Source of the DNA: a virus
DNA length: 36,019 nt
Direction: 5' to 3' (one strand)
IMG/VR virus record: IMGVR_UViG_3300046507_000505
Span: 1 to 36,019 of that record
Of the stretch, positions 7,671 to 13,697 are shown one piece after another. The notes beneath the pieces were generated by a model. It was not told the origin of the DNA. It was given only the letters and a program-made list of their open reading frames with translations, and did not search any database. The first letter of the stretch is position 1, and each line of letters begins with the position of its first letter. Both the position numbers and the translations under genes were made by a program.

Positions 7671-8093
7671 ATGCGATACGCGATCAAGGTGGATGACATC
7701 GGCGGCGAGCTGATGGCGACCAGTCGGGACGTGCCCGAGTTCGCGACTACGGCCGACGAGCTCGATGAGCTGTTGGCCAATTCGGTTGTGGCGATGGAGT
7801 TGGCGTTGTCCGGCTACGTGGACGACCGGCGCGCACTGCCCGTAGCCAGCAAGGCACGCCGCGGTGAGCACGTGGTCGAGCTCCCGGCTCTCTCCGTGGC
7901 AAAGCTTGGCCTGTACCAGGCGATGCTGGACAAGGGCGTCAGCAAGGCGAAGCTCGCCCGGGATCTCGGGGTGCATCCGCCGCAGGTTGACCGCCTTCTG
8001 GACGTGACCCACGGGTCGAAGATCGAGGCGATCGAGCATGCCCTGCATCTGCTTGGGCAGCGCCTGGTTGTCGAGGTCTGCGAAGCGGCGTGA
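7671..8093 (+). CDS. hicB: HicB family antitoxin with HTH domain
   Basis: This is a 140-aa HicB antitoxin. The N-terminal part has the degenerate RNase H-like HicB fold (MRYAIKVDDIGGELMATSRDVPEFATTADELDELLANSVVAMELAL). The C-terminal part is a helix-turn-helix domain (LGLYQAMLDKGVSKAKLARDLGVHPPQVDRLLD, about residues 79-112), which would bind the repeats at the hicAB promoter. The ATG at 7671 is preferred, with GGAG eight bases upstream; in-frame starts at 7644 and 7665 are poorly spaced. It neutralises HicA and represses the operon. A strong terminator follows 26 bases after the stop. Confidence 0.92.
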   Translation: MRYAIKVDDIGGELMATSRDVPEFATTADELDELLANSVVAMELALSGYVDDRRALPVASKARRGEHVVELPALSVAKLGLYQAMLDKGVSKAKLARDLGVHPPQVDRLLDVTHGSKIEAIEHALHLLGQRLVVEVCEAA

Positions 8094-8118
8094 CAAGGTA
8101 AGGCCTGGCGGATCTGCA

Positions 8119-8142
8119 GGGCGGCTTCGGCCGCCCTTTTTT
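8119..8142 (+). terminator. rho-independent terminator after hicB
   Basis: A perfect 7-bp stem GGGCGGC/GCCGCCC closed by a TTCG tetraloop (8119-8136) is followed by six T residues. It would end both hicAB transcription and the rightward P-Q late transcript before the cos region. Confidence 0.95.
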
Positions 8143-8160
8143 CTGTACGCTGGCCAGGCC

Positions 8161-8424
8161 ATGACGACCCCGACCACTGAGCATGAAGCGTTGCGCGCCC
8201 TCGCCGTCATGGCCGGCGTGTTGCGGTATTGCCCCAGGCATGATCTGTTCTACCGCGGCCCCGAGCCAGTCGATGCGGCGATGCCGCTGTATGACCGCCA
8301 CCTTGACGAGGTGCGCCGCTTCTTCCCTACCCCTGTCGCCTTCTACACGGCGCTGAAGTACGCCCGGTCGCAGCACCAGGCGATGTACTGCCCCGAGTGC
8401 ACCAGGGCGGTCGGCTTCGTCTAG
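8161..8424 (+). CDS. small Cys-containing protein, unknown function
   Basis: This 87-aa reading frame starts with ATG 19 bases after the terminator. It has two cysteine-containing motifs, LRYCPRHDLFY near the N-terminus and a C-terminal MYCPECTRA with a CxxC pair, which may bind one metal ion. I do not recognise the family. It lies between hicAB and the GC-rich cos block, where P2-like phages often carry small cargo genes. No convincing promoter is seen: the only upstream sequence is the terminator U-tract and a GC-rich linker, so expression may depend on readthrough. Coding status is moderately supported by its ordinary amino-acid composition. Confidence 0.6.
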   Translation: MTTPTTEHEALRALAVMAGVLRYCPRHDLFYRGPEPVDAAMPLYDRHLDEVRRFFPTPVAFYTALKYARSQHQAMYCPECTRAVGFV

Positions 8425-8813
8425 CGTCCGACGCTCTAGAACGCCCCACACGCGCCTCCGCCTTGTCGCCACCCTCGTGGTGGCCGAGGGCGCGCGCGCG
8501 CCTGGGCGGGCGCTGGGCGTCGCGAGAGGGGCATCGAGCGAGGGGGGCGGGGGCGCCCGGGCGGGGCCTCTGGCCCCAGCGCGCGCCGTCGTCCCCCCTC
8601 CTCGCCTGCGCACTTCTCCCCCTGCTTTTGATGCAGCTGACGCGGACGCCTGAAACGGCCCGCTCCAACGCTTTCGTCCGGGTTGCTTGGGTCGCGTGCG
8701 TGATGCGGATTGATGCACCTGGGCGGGGTCTCTGACGCGAATGCGGTGAGCGAATTACCAAACGCTGTTTGTCCGATAGGGCACTAAATCCTATGTGCTA
8801 TCAAAGCTGATTT
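8425..8813. other. GC-rich non-coding packaging region
   Basis: This is a 389-bp interval without a credible gene. Its left two thirds are extremely G+C-rich with purine-strand blocks: GCGAGAGGGG at 8522-8531 and GCGAGGGGGG at 8538-8547 on the plus strand, and the cos-like GGCGAGGAGGGGGG on the minus strand at 8593-8606. The right end turns AT-richer and has an imperfect hairpin (GATAGGGCAC at 8775-8784 with GTGCTATC at about 8795-8802). Position between portal Q and the non-late genes is that of cos in P2. Confidence 0.7.
8588..8606 (-). other. candidate cos site (19-nt cohesive end)
   Basis: The minus strand reads GGCGAGGAGGGGGGACGAC. The P2 19-nt cohesive end as I recall it is GGCGAGGCGGGGAAAGCAC, giving 14 of 19 identities, and the orientation (reading toward the 3' end of Q) is the same as in P2. 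The similarity continues into the flank (GGCGCGCGCTG here, TGCGCGCTG in P2). The terminase genes M and P are of P2 type, so a P2-like cos is expected here. Exact nick positions cannot be fixed from sequence alone. Confidence 0.7.
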
Positions 8814-9500
8814 TCATTTTTGTTGCGAATGGTTCTCAACTTTTTTCGTTTTGTGCGTTGGCAAATATCGCCGCAATCGGAGGGCGCTTTCCTTCACGGC
8901 TTCCTTTACGCGCGTGGTCAGTTCCGTTGGTGGCAAGGGCTCGCCGTCGCCGGGGAGGATTGGCGTATCGAAGACTTGGGCGTTGACCTCGATTTCGAGC
9001 TCGGGCCGCCGATTGAACAGCGCGCCGCCTTGGCGCTCGTTCTGTAGAAACAGGTCCATAGCCGATCGGAGCGTGGAGTAGCTGCCATATAGCCGCTCGT
9101 CTATCAGATCACCGTCGCCCCAGAGGGCGCCCATCTCTGGCTTAAGAGCGTCGAGCTCCATGAGGGCGACAAACGCCTTGTCTATCCGCGCCTGGAATAC
9201 GTGCGCCCACGCGCCCGCTTTCTCTCGCGGCGTTGCGGCCATGGGGTCATATCCCTGCGGGAATTCACTGCCGCTTGTGAACGGCGACCTCGCGCGTTGG
9301 AACGCTGCCTCGAAACGAAACACGGCCTGCAGCGAGCGACGGGCGAGATCGAAATCCGCCTTGCCCTTCTCTTCGCTACGCCACTTCGTAATGCCCATCA
9401 ACGCCGCGCGAGCCGTGACGATCGCAGCGCCGGCAAGCACCAGGTCTTTCACGACGCCAACGGCTTTCGGCCAGTCAACGGTGCACATCCATGGACCCAT
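8814..9500 (-). CDS. membrane-anchored accessory protein, unknown function
   Basis: This 228-aa protein has a hydrophobic N-terminal segment (about residues 12-36, AVGVVKDLVLAGAAIVTARAALMGI), then a basic WRSEEKGK junction and a long helical, presumably cytoplasmic domain (ADFDLARRSLQAVFRFEAAFQRARSPF ...). The layout resembles a widespread group of uncharacterised phage and bacterial proteins with an N-terminal TM helix followed by a KG..xFxLARxxLxAVxRxxxA stretch; this is recollection, not a search. It sits alone between cos and the iteron cluster, the position where P2 carries its tin/old exclusion genes, so an exclusion or anti-phage role is plausible but unproven. The start may be the ATG at 9500 or the Met five residues in. 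Confidence 0.7.
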   Translation of the reverse strand: MGPWMCTVDWPKAVGVVKDLVLAGAAIVTARAALMGITKWRSEEKGKADFDLARRSLQAVFRFEAAFQRARSPFTSGSEFPQGYDPMAATPREKAGAWAHVFQARIDKAFVALMELDALKPEMGALWGDGDLIDERLYGSYSTLRSAMDLFLQNERQGGALFNRRPELEIEVNAQVFDTPILPGDGEPLPPTELTTRVKEAVKESALRLRRYLPTHKTKKVENHSQQK

Positions 9501-9954
9501 AAATTCTCGCTGTCAGGTTGGCCTCGGGAAAAGGCGATAAGGGCAATATGAAAGGGCGATATCCGCCGAAGGCGTTGTGGCCCAACAGGTTCAGGGGTAG
9601 GAGCAAAAGGCGATATTAGAGTGATAAATATCGCTGTTCTATATAAATCAATAAGTTATAGGTCAAAAATATCGCCCTAAGAGAGTGCAACCTTATCGCC
9701 CCAAGATCGCCGTTTTATCGCCTTTCGGTTTTCACTCTAACCTCCGGAAATTCATCGTGAAAGTAGGACGCTGATTTCCGATATCGCCTTTATCGCCCTT
9801 TTCCGACGAGGCCACACATTGGGAGCGCTATATATAGGGGAGGGTCACCACCTACGCCATGGCGATACGCGCTGCAGCTCTCCGCTGCTGCAACGCTGCC
9901 CATCTGTGTCCCTGCTGCGGCTCCCTGGGTGGCCTGCTCCGCCGTCCGGCCGCG
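9501..9954. other. intergenic region holding the iteron cluster
   Basis: This 454-bp stretch contains no supported gene. It is locally AT-rich in an otherwise GC-rich genome and carries the iteron cluster in its left 370 bp. The last 90 bp are GC-rich with CTGCTGC/GCTGCAG runs and appear to be ordinary spacer. Reading frames crossing it on the plus strand (from 9819) have low-complexity, shadow-like composition. Confidence 0.6.
9533..9867. repeat. TATCGCC iteron cluster, candidate replication origin
   Basis: Nine exact copies of the heptamer GGCGATA/TATCGCC occur here. Three are in one orientation on the left (9533, 9555, 9609), five in the opposite orientation on the right (9670, 9694, 9716, 9782, 9791), and one outlier lies at 9861. 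Near-matches lie at 9542 (GGCAATA), 9629 (TATCGCT) and 9705 (GATCGCC). Many copies share flanking A/T (AAAAGGCGATA, TATCGCCTTT). The two arms face each other across a very AT-rich core (about 9615-9670, ATATAAATCAATAAGTTATA). This resembles iteron origins recognised by alpha-type primase-helicases. Binding sites for another regulator are the main alternative. Confidence 0.6.
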
Positions 9955-10296
9955 TCAGTCAGCGAGCGCTGCAGGGCGCCGTGGAACTTCAACAGGCATT
10001 AGCCGTCCGTTTTGTACGCGCCTGGCATCGAGCTCGCCCGCACCACTGTGCGTCGACGCAGTGGTGGTCACCGTGGCCGCGGCGAGGGATGCGATGCCGT
10101 CTTCGAGGCGCCTGGTAAGCGCGACCAGGTTGGATACGTAGCCGTCGATCATCAGGTAGACGTGTTCCGGCTCGATGGTGTGCTGCCCGATCGCTGCCGT
10201 GATGCCGGCGCCGAGCGACGAAAGCGCGCCGATGCGCGATCCGAGCTCGCGGGTTTGCTCGAGGAGTTCATTGGGGGTGGGGGAGTGGGTGGTCAT
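9955..10296 (-). CDS. hypothetical protein, 113 aa
   Basis: This is an unrecognised 113-aa protein starting MTTHSPTPNELLEQTRELGS. The ATG at 10296 is chosen because GGAG lies six bases upstream; an in-frame Met 18 codons earlier is less likely. The N-terminal 80 residues look like a compact helical domain (GALSSLGAGITAAIGQHTIEPEHVYLMIDGYVSNLVALTRRLEDGIASLAA), followed by a low-complexity Thr/Ala stretch and a Pro/Arg tail. It has no membrane segment and no cysteine motif. It lies between the iteron cluster and the presumed attP, transcribed away from the integrase, and would be expressed independently of the late operons. Confidence 0.6.
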   Translation of the reverse strand: MTTHSPTPNELLEQTRELGSRIGALSSLGAGITAAIGQHTIEPEHVYLMIDGYVSNLVALTRRLEDGIASLAAATVTTTASTHSGAGELDARRVQNGRLMPVEVPRRPAALAD

Positions 10297-10717
10297 CTCT
10301 TGCTCCGTGCAGAAATTGCGAAATGCGTCCTGTATCGGCAGGGTCCGCATGGTTCAGTACGGTTGACATTCGATGACTTGGCGGCTCCAGCGCCGGTCGG
10401 GTGGTGCATGTGCCGTACAATGGCCGGCCAGCCTCCGCGCGCGTAGTCCAGCGCCGAAGATTGGGGGTATGTATGGGGGTACTTTTACAGCCACCCCTAC
10501 CATCGTGGCAATGAAAACAAATGCTTAGGTCTTCTATGCTGCTAATGATCGAAAATAAGCATATCGGGCCATAGCCATCCGACACCGGATGATGGGCGGT
10601 TCGCAAACGGCGGTCCTACGCCATTTGTTGTGTGCGTTTGTGCACGATGAACCATAGCCAGCCGACAAAAGTGGGGGTACTTTTGGGGGTATCGCCACGA
10701 AGTACCCCCACAATCTC
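10297..10717. other. intergenic region carrying attP
   Basis: No gene is supported in this 421-bp interval. The right 250 bp hold the integrase arm-type repeats. The part from about 10500 to 10660 is relatively AT-rich, with CATCCGACACCGGATG near 10577 forming a small dyad. A TTGACA at 10363 lacks a matching -10 at 17 bp. No tRNA 3'-end is obvious. Confidence 0.5.
10462..10710. repeat. attP-like region: integrase arm-type repeats
   Basis: Five copies of TGGGGGTA occur just upstream of the integrase. A direct pair at 10462 and 10474 has 12-bp spacing, a second direct pair at 10672 and 10684 has the same 12-bp spacing, and an inverted copy (TACCCCCA) lies at 10703-10710. The second copy of the first pair and the first copy of the second pair both continue as TGGGGGTACTTTT. 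Between the pairs lie two further 16-bp repeats, CCATAGCCATCCGACA (10569-10584) and CCATAGCCAGCCGACA (10652-10667). Paired arm sites flanking a core next to int are the expected form of an attP; the core itself should lie in about 10489-10671. Confidence 0.65.
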
Positions 10718-11938
10718 ATGCCCCTAACAGACGTCCGCGTGCGCCAGGCGAAACCTGCCGCCAAGCAATACAAGATGGCCGATGGCCAAGGCCTATTTCT
10801 CCTAGTCACGACGGCCGGCTCGAAGCTGTGGCGGTACAAGTACCGCCTTCTCGGTCGCGAGCACCTTTACGCCATCGGCCCGTATCCCGACATCTCCATC
10901 ACTGCGGCGCGCGCCGCGCTGGCCGAGGCCAGGGAGCGGGTCAAGCGTGGAGAGCACCCGATCCAGGAGAAGCGCCGGCGGAAGGCAGTCGCGCGCATGG
11001 CCGCCGAGAACTCGTTCGAGACAGTGGCGAGGGTGTGGCACGCGTCTCGCGTTGCCGCTGGCCGGTGGACAGCTGGTCACGCGTCGAAAGTCCTGGGCGA
11101 CCTCGAGCGTGACGTGTTCCCCACGCTCGGCCGTCGTCCGCTGCCCGAAATTACCGCGGCCGACATCCTGGACGTGCTGAAGGTGATCGAGAAGCGAGGC
11201 GCGCCCACGGTGGCCATCAACGTCAGGCAGCACTGCAGCGCTGTATTCCTGGAAGGCATACGGAACGGTGCGTGCACGGATGACCCTGCGTCGGCGCTCC
11301 GTGGCGTCGTTCTGCGGCCCGAGATCGAGCACGCCAGGGCCCTTGGGCTCGCCGGAGCACGAGGCCTGCTGCGAAAGATCCGGGGCTACGGTGGCAACCT
11401 CACGACGAAGGTGGGGCTGTTGCTCCTGGTCTATACGTTCGTGCGAACCAAGGAAATGCGTTATGCCGAGTGGTCGGAGTTCGACCTGGACGCGGGCACG
11501 TGGCTCATCCCGAAAGAGAAGATGAAGAAGCGTCGACCACACCTGGTGCCGCTATCGCGCCAGGCGATCGAGGCCGTCCGCATGCTCGTGCCGCTGACGG
11601 GCGCCGGACGCTACCTATTTCCAAACACGCGCAGCGTGGACACGGTGATGAGCGCGACGACAATCAACCGGGCCTTGGAGTACATGGGCTTCGACACGGC
11701 GCCGGTGACTGGCCACGATTTCCGCGCGACGGCTAGCACCATCCTCTATGAAGCCCAATACCGCGAGGAAGTTGTGGAAATGCAGCTTGCTCACGTCGAG
11801 CAGAAGAAAACGAAGCGGTCGTATAACCACGCGAAGTACTTGGATGAGCGTGCGGCCATGATGCAATGGTTTGCCGATGAGCTCGATGCCGGCGGGACCG
11901 TTGCGGCCCCGCCGATCGCCGAACTCAGTGCTGCTTGA
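10718..11938 (+). CDS. int: P4-family tyrosine integrase
   Basis: This is a 406-aa site-specific recombinase that inserts the circular phage genome at attB and, with a directionality factor, excises it. The N-terminus MPLTDVRVRQAKPAAKQYKMADGQGLFLLVTTAGSKLWRYKYR is the arm-binding domain typical of P4-type integrases. A core-binding domain spans about 90-180. The catalytic domain shows Arg in TFVRTKEMRYAEW, HxxR as GHDFRATAST, a further His in QLAHVEQ and the nucleophile Tyr in YNHAKYLDERAAMMQW. The ATG lies 8 bases past the last attP repeat, with no clear ribosome site. It converges on the AlpA-type regulator, overlapping its 3' end by 14 bp. Unlike P2 Int, it belongs to the genomic-island/P4 class. 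Confidence 0.96.
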   Translation: MPLTDVRVRQAKPAAKQYKMADGQGLFLLVTTAGSKLWRYKYRLLGREHLYAIGPYPDISITAARAALAEARERVKRGEHPIQEKRRRKAVARMAAENSFETVARVWHASRVAAGRWTAGHASKVLGDLERDVFPTLGRRPLPEITAADILDVLKVIEKRGAPTVAINVRQHCSAVFLEGIRNGACTDDPASALRGVVLRPEIEHARALGLAGARGLLRKIRGYGGNLTTKVGLLLLVYTFVRTKEMRYAEWSEFDLDAGTWLIPKEKMKKRRPHLVPLSRQAIEAVRMLVPLTGAGRYLFPNTRSVDTVMSATTINRALEYMGFDTAPVTGHDFRATASTILYEAQYREEVVEMQLAHVEQKKTKRSYNHAKYLDERAAMMQWFADELDAGGTVAAPPIAELSAA

Positions 11939-12143
11939 AGCGATCCGCAAGCCAGGCATCCAGCTGGCGTTCGGACCATCGCGACTGCCGCCCAAATTTT
12001 GTCGGCCCGGGGAACTCGCCGGCGCGGATCATTATGTAGAGGCGCGATCGGCCGCACCCGACGCGATGAAGCACCTCGGAAATCGCAATCGCGCGATCGC
12101 GTGGTGGGTTGGCGGGTGCGCTCGAATTGGTTTGGGCTTGCAT
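11925..12143 (-). CDS. AlpA family regulator / probable excisionase
   Basis: This is a 72-aa winged-helix MerR-like protein of the AlpA type. The core AISEVLHRVGCGRSRLYIMIRAGEFPGPTKFGRQSRWSERQLDAWLADR (about residues 19-68) fits the family closely. AlpA proteins act on P4-type integrases as activators or directionality factors, and Vis of P4 is of this type, so a role in excision is likely. It is the last gene of the leftward early operon; its ATG directly follows the TAA of the preceding small gene. Its 3' end overlaps the convergent integrase gene, so the two mRNAs would be complementary there. Confidence 0.92.
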   Translation of the reverse strand: MQAQTNSSAPANPPRDRAIAISEVLHRVGCGRSRLYIMIRAGEFPGPTKFGRQSRWSERQLDAWLADRFKQH

Positions 12144-12320
12144 TTACTCGTTCTCCGTGACGCCTGGGGCGCTTCCCGCCCCGGGCCATTCGTTTTTGAT
12201 CTTCCACTGCGCATGCATCTCTTCGCGCAGCTGTAGCGCGGCCGCTGTCGCCGCGCTTCTAGTGATTACCGCCATGAGCTCGTCGACCTTTGCCCTGGTA
12301 ACGTATCCCGTCACGTGCAC
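12144..12320 (-). CDS. small hypothetical protein, 58 aa
   Basis: This is a 58-aa frame read from a GTG at 12320 (VHVTGYVTRAKVDELMAVITRSAATAAALQLREEMHAQWKIKNEWPG...). A second GTG two codons in is equally possible. The product is helical without recognisable motifs. It begins 3 bases downstream of the previous stop and its TAA abuts the ATG of the AlpA gene, so a place in the operon is natural even though the ribosome site is weak (GGGGAG at a long 14-base distance). Function unknown. Confidence 0.55.
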   Translation of the reverse strand: MHVTGYVTRAKVDELMAVITRSAATAAALQLREEMHAQWKIKNEWPGAGSAPGVTENE

Positions 12321-12322
12321 TG

Positions 12323-12865
12323 TCAGACATGGGTCTCCCCACGCTGTGCGGCGTCGTACTGGCTTGCCGTGATCTCGACGCACGGATCGCCGAGCTTGGC
12401 TCCCGTCGCGACGTAAACCACGCCGTCGCGCGCTTCGATGGCGTAGCCGCATATCCACATGGTTCCCCAGTCGGTACCGAGCTCGCGGAACACCTGGTCA
12501 ACCTTCGCCGAAAAGCGGGGGCGGTGGTCGGCGAAGAGCACATGCACGCGGCGCAGTTCGGCGGCACGATCGGCATTCGCGCGATTCCCCCCACGGAAGA
12601 CCCCCTGCGCGCGCGGCTGCTGGACATTGCCGTCTTTCGCGCTCGGCTTGGTCCAGATATCCGCCGGCATCGGCGGATCGAACACGAGGCCGTGGAACCG
12701 CAGTCCCGACGAACCGTCGGCATAGATTGCGGTCGCTCCATCGAAAAGTGCCGCGAAAGCGTCGCCCTCGGCATGCACTGCGTCCCGATTCGTTTGCAAC
12801 TGCTCCCATGCTTCGCGCACTGCCGGTGAGTCGGCTCGGTAGTAGTGGATGACGTTTTTAGACAC
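12323..12865 (-). CDS. hypothetical phage protein, 180 aa
   Basis: This is a 180-aa soluble protein, family not identified. It begins MSKNVIHYYRADSPAVREAWEQLQTNRDAVHAEGDAFAALFDG and continues with GLRFHGLVFDPPMPADIWTKP, then RRVHVLFADHRPRFSAKVDQVFRELGTDWGTMWICGYAIEARDGVVYVATGAKL. The layout is reminiscent of small uncharacterised prophage proteins in early operons. The GTG at 12865 is chosen because AGGAG lies eight bases upstream; a longer frame extends upstream only through the overlapping gene. It overlaps the 3' end of the zinc-ribbon gene by 8 bases. Confidence 0.75.
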   Translation of the reverse strand: MSKNVIHYYRADSPAVREAWEQLQTNRDAVHAEGDAFAALFDGATAIYADGSSGLRFHGLVFDPPMPADIWTKPSAKDGNVQQPRAQGVFRGGNRANADRAAELRRVHVLFADHRPRFSAKVDQVFRELGTDWGTMWICGYAIEARDGVVYVATGAKLGDPCVEITASQYDAAQRGETHV

Positions 12866-13166
12866 GGGCGTGCTCCTGGCGGACGGCGCGTCGACGGGCG
12901 CTCTGGGGGAAAGGGATTGGGGAGGGGAGGGCCAGTGCAATCTGGCCGAACAGGTGACCCCAATCGTTGGTCGCGTCCTGCAGCGTCGCGTGGAGTCCCG
13001 TGGAACGGCCGCACCGACATTCGAGGCTGTGTCGCACGGCGGGAACATCCTTTTGCATCGTCTCGCGCAGCGTGCGGCCGTGCGTCTCGATGTGACGCGG
13101 CTCGCTCTTGCAGCCGGTGCACTGCGCGAACGTCGCCGCCTGGTGGGTGATCTGGATCTGGCGCAT
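12858..13166 (-). CDS. small CxxC/CxC protein, unknown function
   Basis: This is a 102-aa protein with two cysteine motifs, FAQCTGCKSEPRHIETHG near the N-terminus and SLECRCGRSTGLHATLQDATNDWGHL in the middle. The pattern (CxxC ... CxC followed by a conserved W) suggests a zinc ribbon and recurs in small early proteins of phages in GC-rich proteobacteria. The ATG at 13166 (MRQIQITHQ) follows GGGGAG at a good distance and comes 3 bases after the previous stop. The last 25 residues are Arg/Pro-rich and overlap the next gene. A DNA-binding or host-restriction-related role is possible but not shown. Confidence 0.75.
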   Translation of the reverse strand: MRQIQITHQAATFAQCTGCKSEPRHIETHGRTLRETMQKDVPAVRHSLECRCGRSTGLHATLQDATNDWGHLFGQIALALPSPIPFPQSARRRAVRQEHARV

Positions 13167-13168
13167 GG

Positions 13169-13696
13169 TCAGCACTCCCCTGCGACGACGGGATGGAAGC
13201 CGGCGAGATCCGCCGGGCCGACGATGCCGGCATCGACGAGGCGGCCGAGCATGGCGGTGGCCACGGCTGGCGATAGCTGGGCCATGGACAGCGGCGAGCT
13301 CAGGCTCGCGCCGCGGTTACGGCGCACCGCGGCGACGAGGGCGGCAAACGCGGGATCAGATGCCGCCAGGCGCTTCGGATCGGTGGTGGCCACGCCATCG
13401 AAGACGGCCGCGGTCGCCCGCATCACTTCCACGGCACGAGCATCGGTCAGAACGCCCAGGGCGGTGGCCAGCGCGATCGCGCCGTTGACGTAGGCTAGGT
13501 GTGCGCGTCGGGCATCGGGCGCCCTCGCGGCGTCCGACGCCAGGCCTGCCGCCATGCGCAGGATGACGCCCTCAGTCTGCTCACGCGTCATCAGCGGCTG
13601 CACGCCGCGGGAGCGCCGGGGCGCGGCCTTGGTATTGGATGCGTTGCCGGAGCGGCGTGTTGCGCCGTCCTGACGGGTTTGGGCACGGTTTTCCAT
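13169..13696 (-). CDS. hypothetical protein, 175 aa
   Basis: This 175-aa protein has a basic, low-complexity N-terminal 32 residues, then an Ala-rich helical region (GVILRMAAGLASDAARAPDARRAHLAYVNGAIALATALGVLTDARAVEVMRATAAVF) and a C-terminal segment LSPAVATAMLGRLVDAGIVGPADLAGFHPVV. That last stretch recalls the end of small winged-helix domains such as FtsK-gamma (...AGIVGP...), but the resemblance is short. It starts at an ATG immediately after the rdgC stop (TGATATG) in the leftward early operon. Function unknown; being next to rdgC it may act in DNA metabolism. Confidence 0.7.
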   Translation of the reverse strand: MENRAQTRQDGATRRSGNASNTKAAPRRSRGVQPLMTREQTEGVILRMAAGLASDAARAPDARRAHLAYVNGAIALATALGVLTDARAVEVMRATAAVFDGVATTDPKRLAASDPAFAALVAAVRRNRGASLSSPLSMAQLSPAVATAMLGRLVDAGIVGPADLAGFHPVVAGEC

Positions 13697-13697
13697 A

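Noticed and set aside
8538-8556. Plus-strand GCGAGGGGGGCGGGGG as the cos cut site
   Set aside because: Wrong orientation relative to Q compared with P2, and it lacks the GGCGAGG start; the minus-strand element at 8588-8606 fits better.
9533-9797. CRISPR array
   Set aside because: Repeats are 7 bp, irregularly spaced and in both orientations; there are no cas genes.
9819-10118. 99-codon plus-strand frame
   Set aside because: Overlaps the better supported minus-strand gene at 9955-10296 and has shadow-like composition without a ribosome site.
10489-10671. tRNA or tmRNA 3' end as attP core
   Set aside because: No T-arm or acceptor-stem sequence could be recognised in this interval.
10690-10696. 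Additional TATCGCC in the attP region, and scattered copies (e.g. 15351, 19842, 23062, 32888)
   Set aside because: Isolated heptamers at about the density expected by chance in 36 kb; not part of the cluster.
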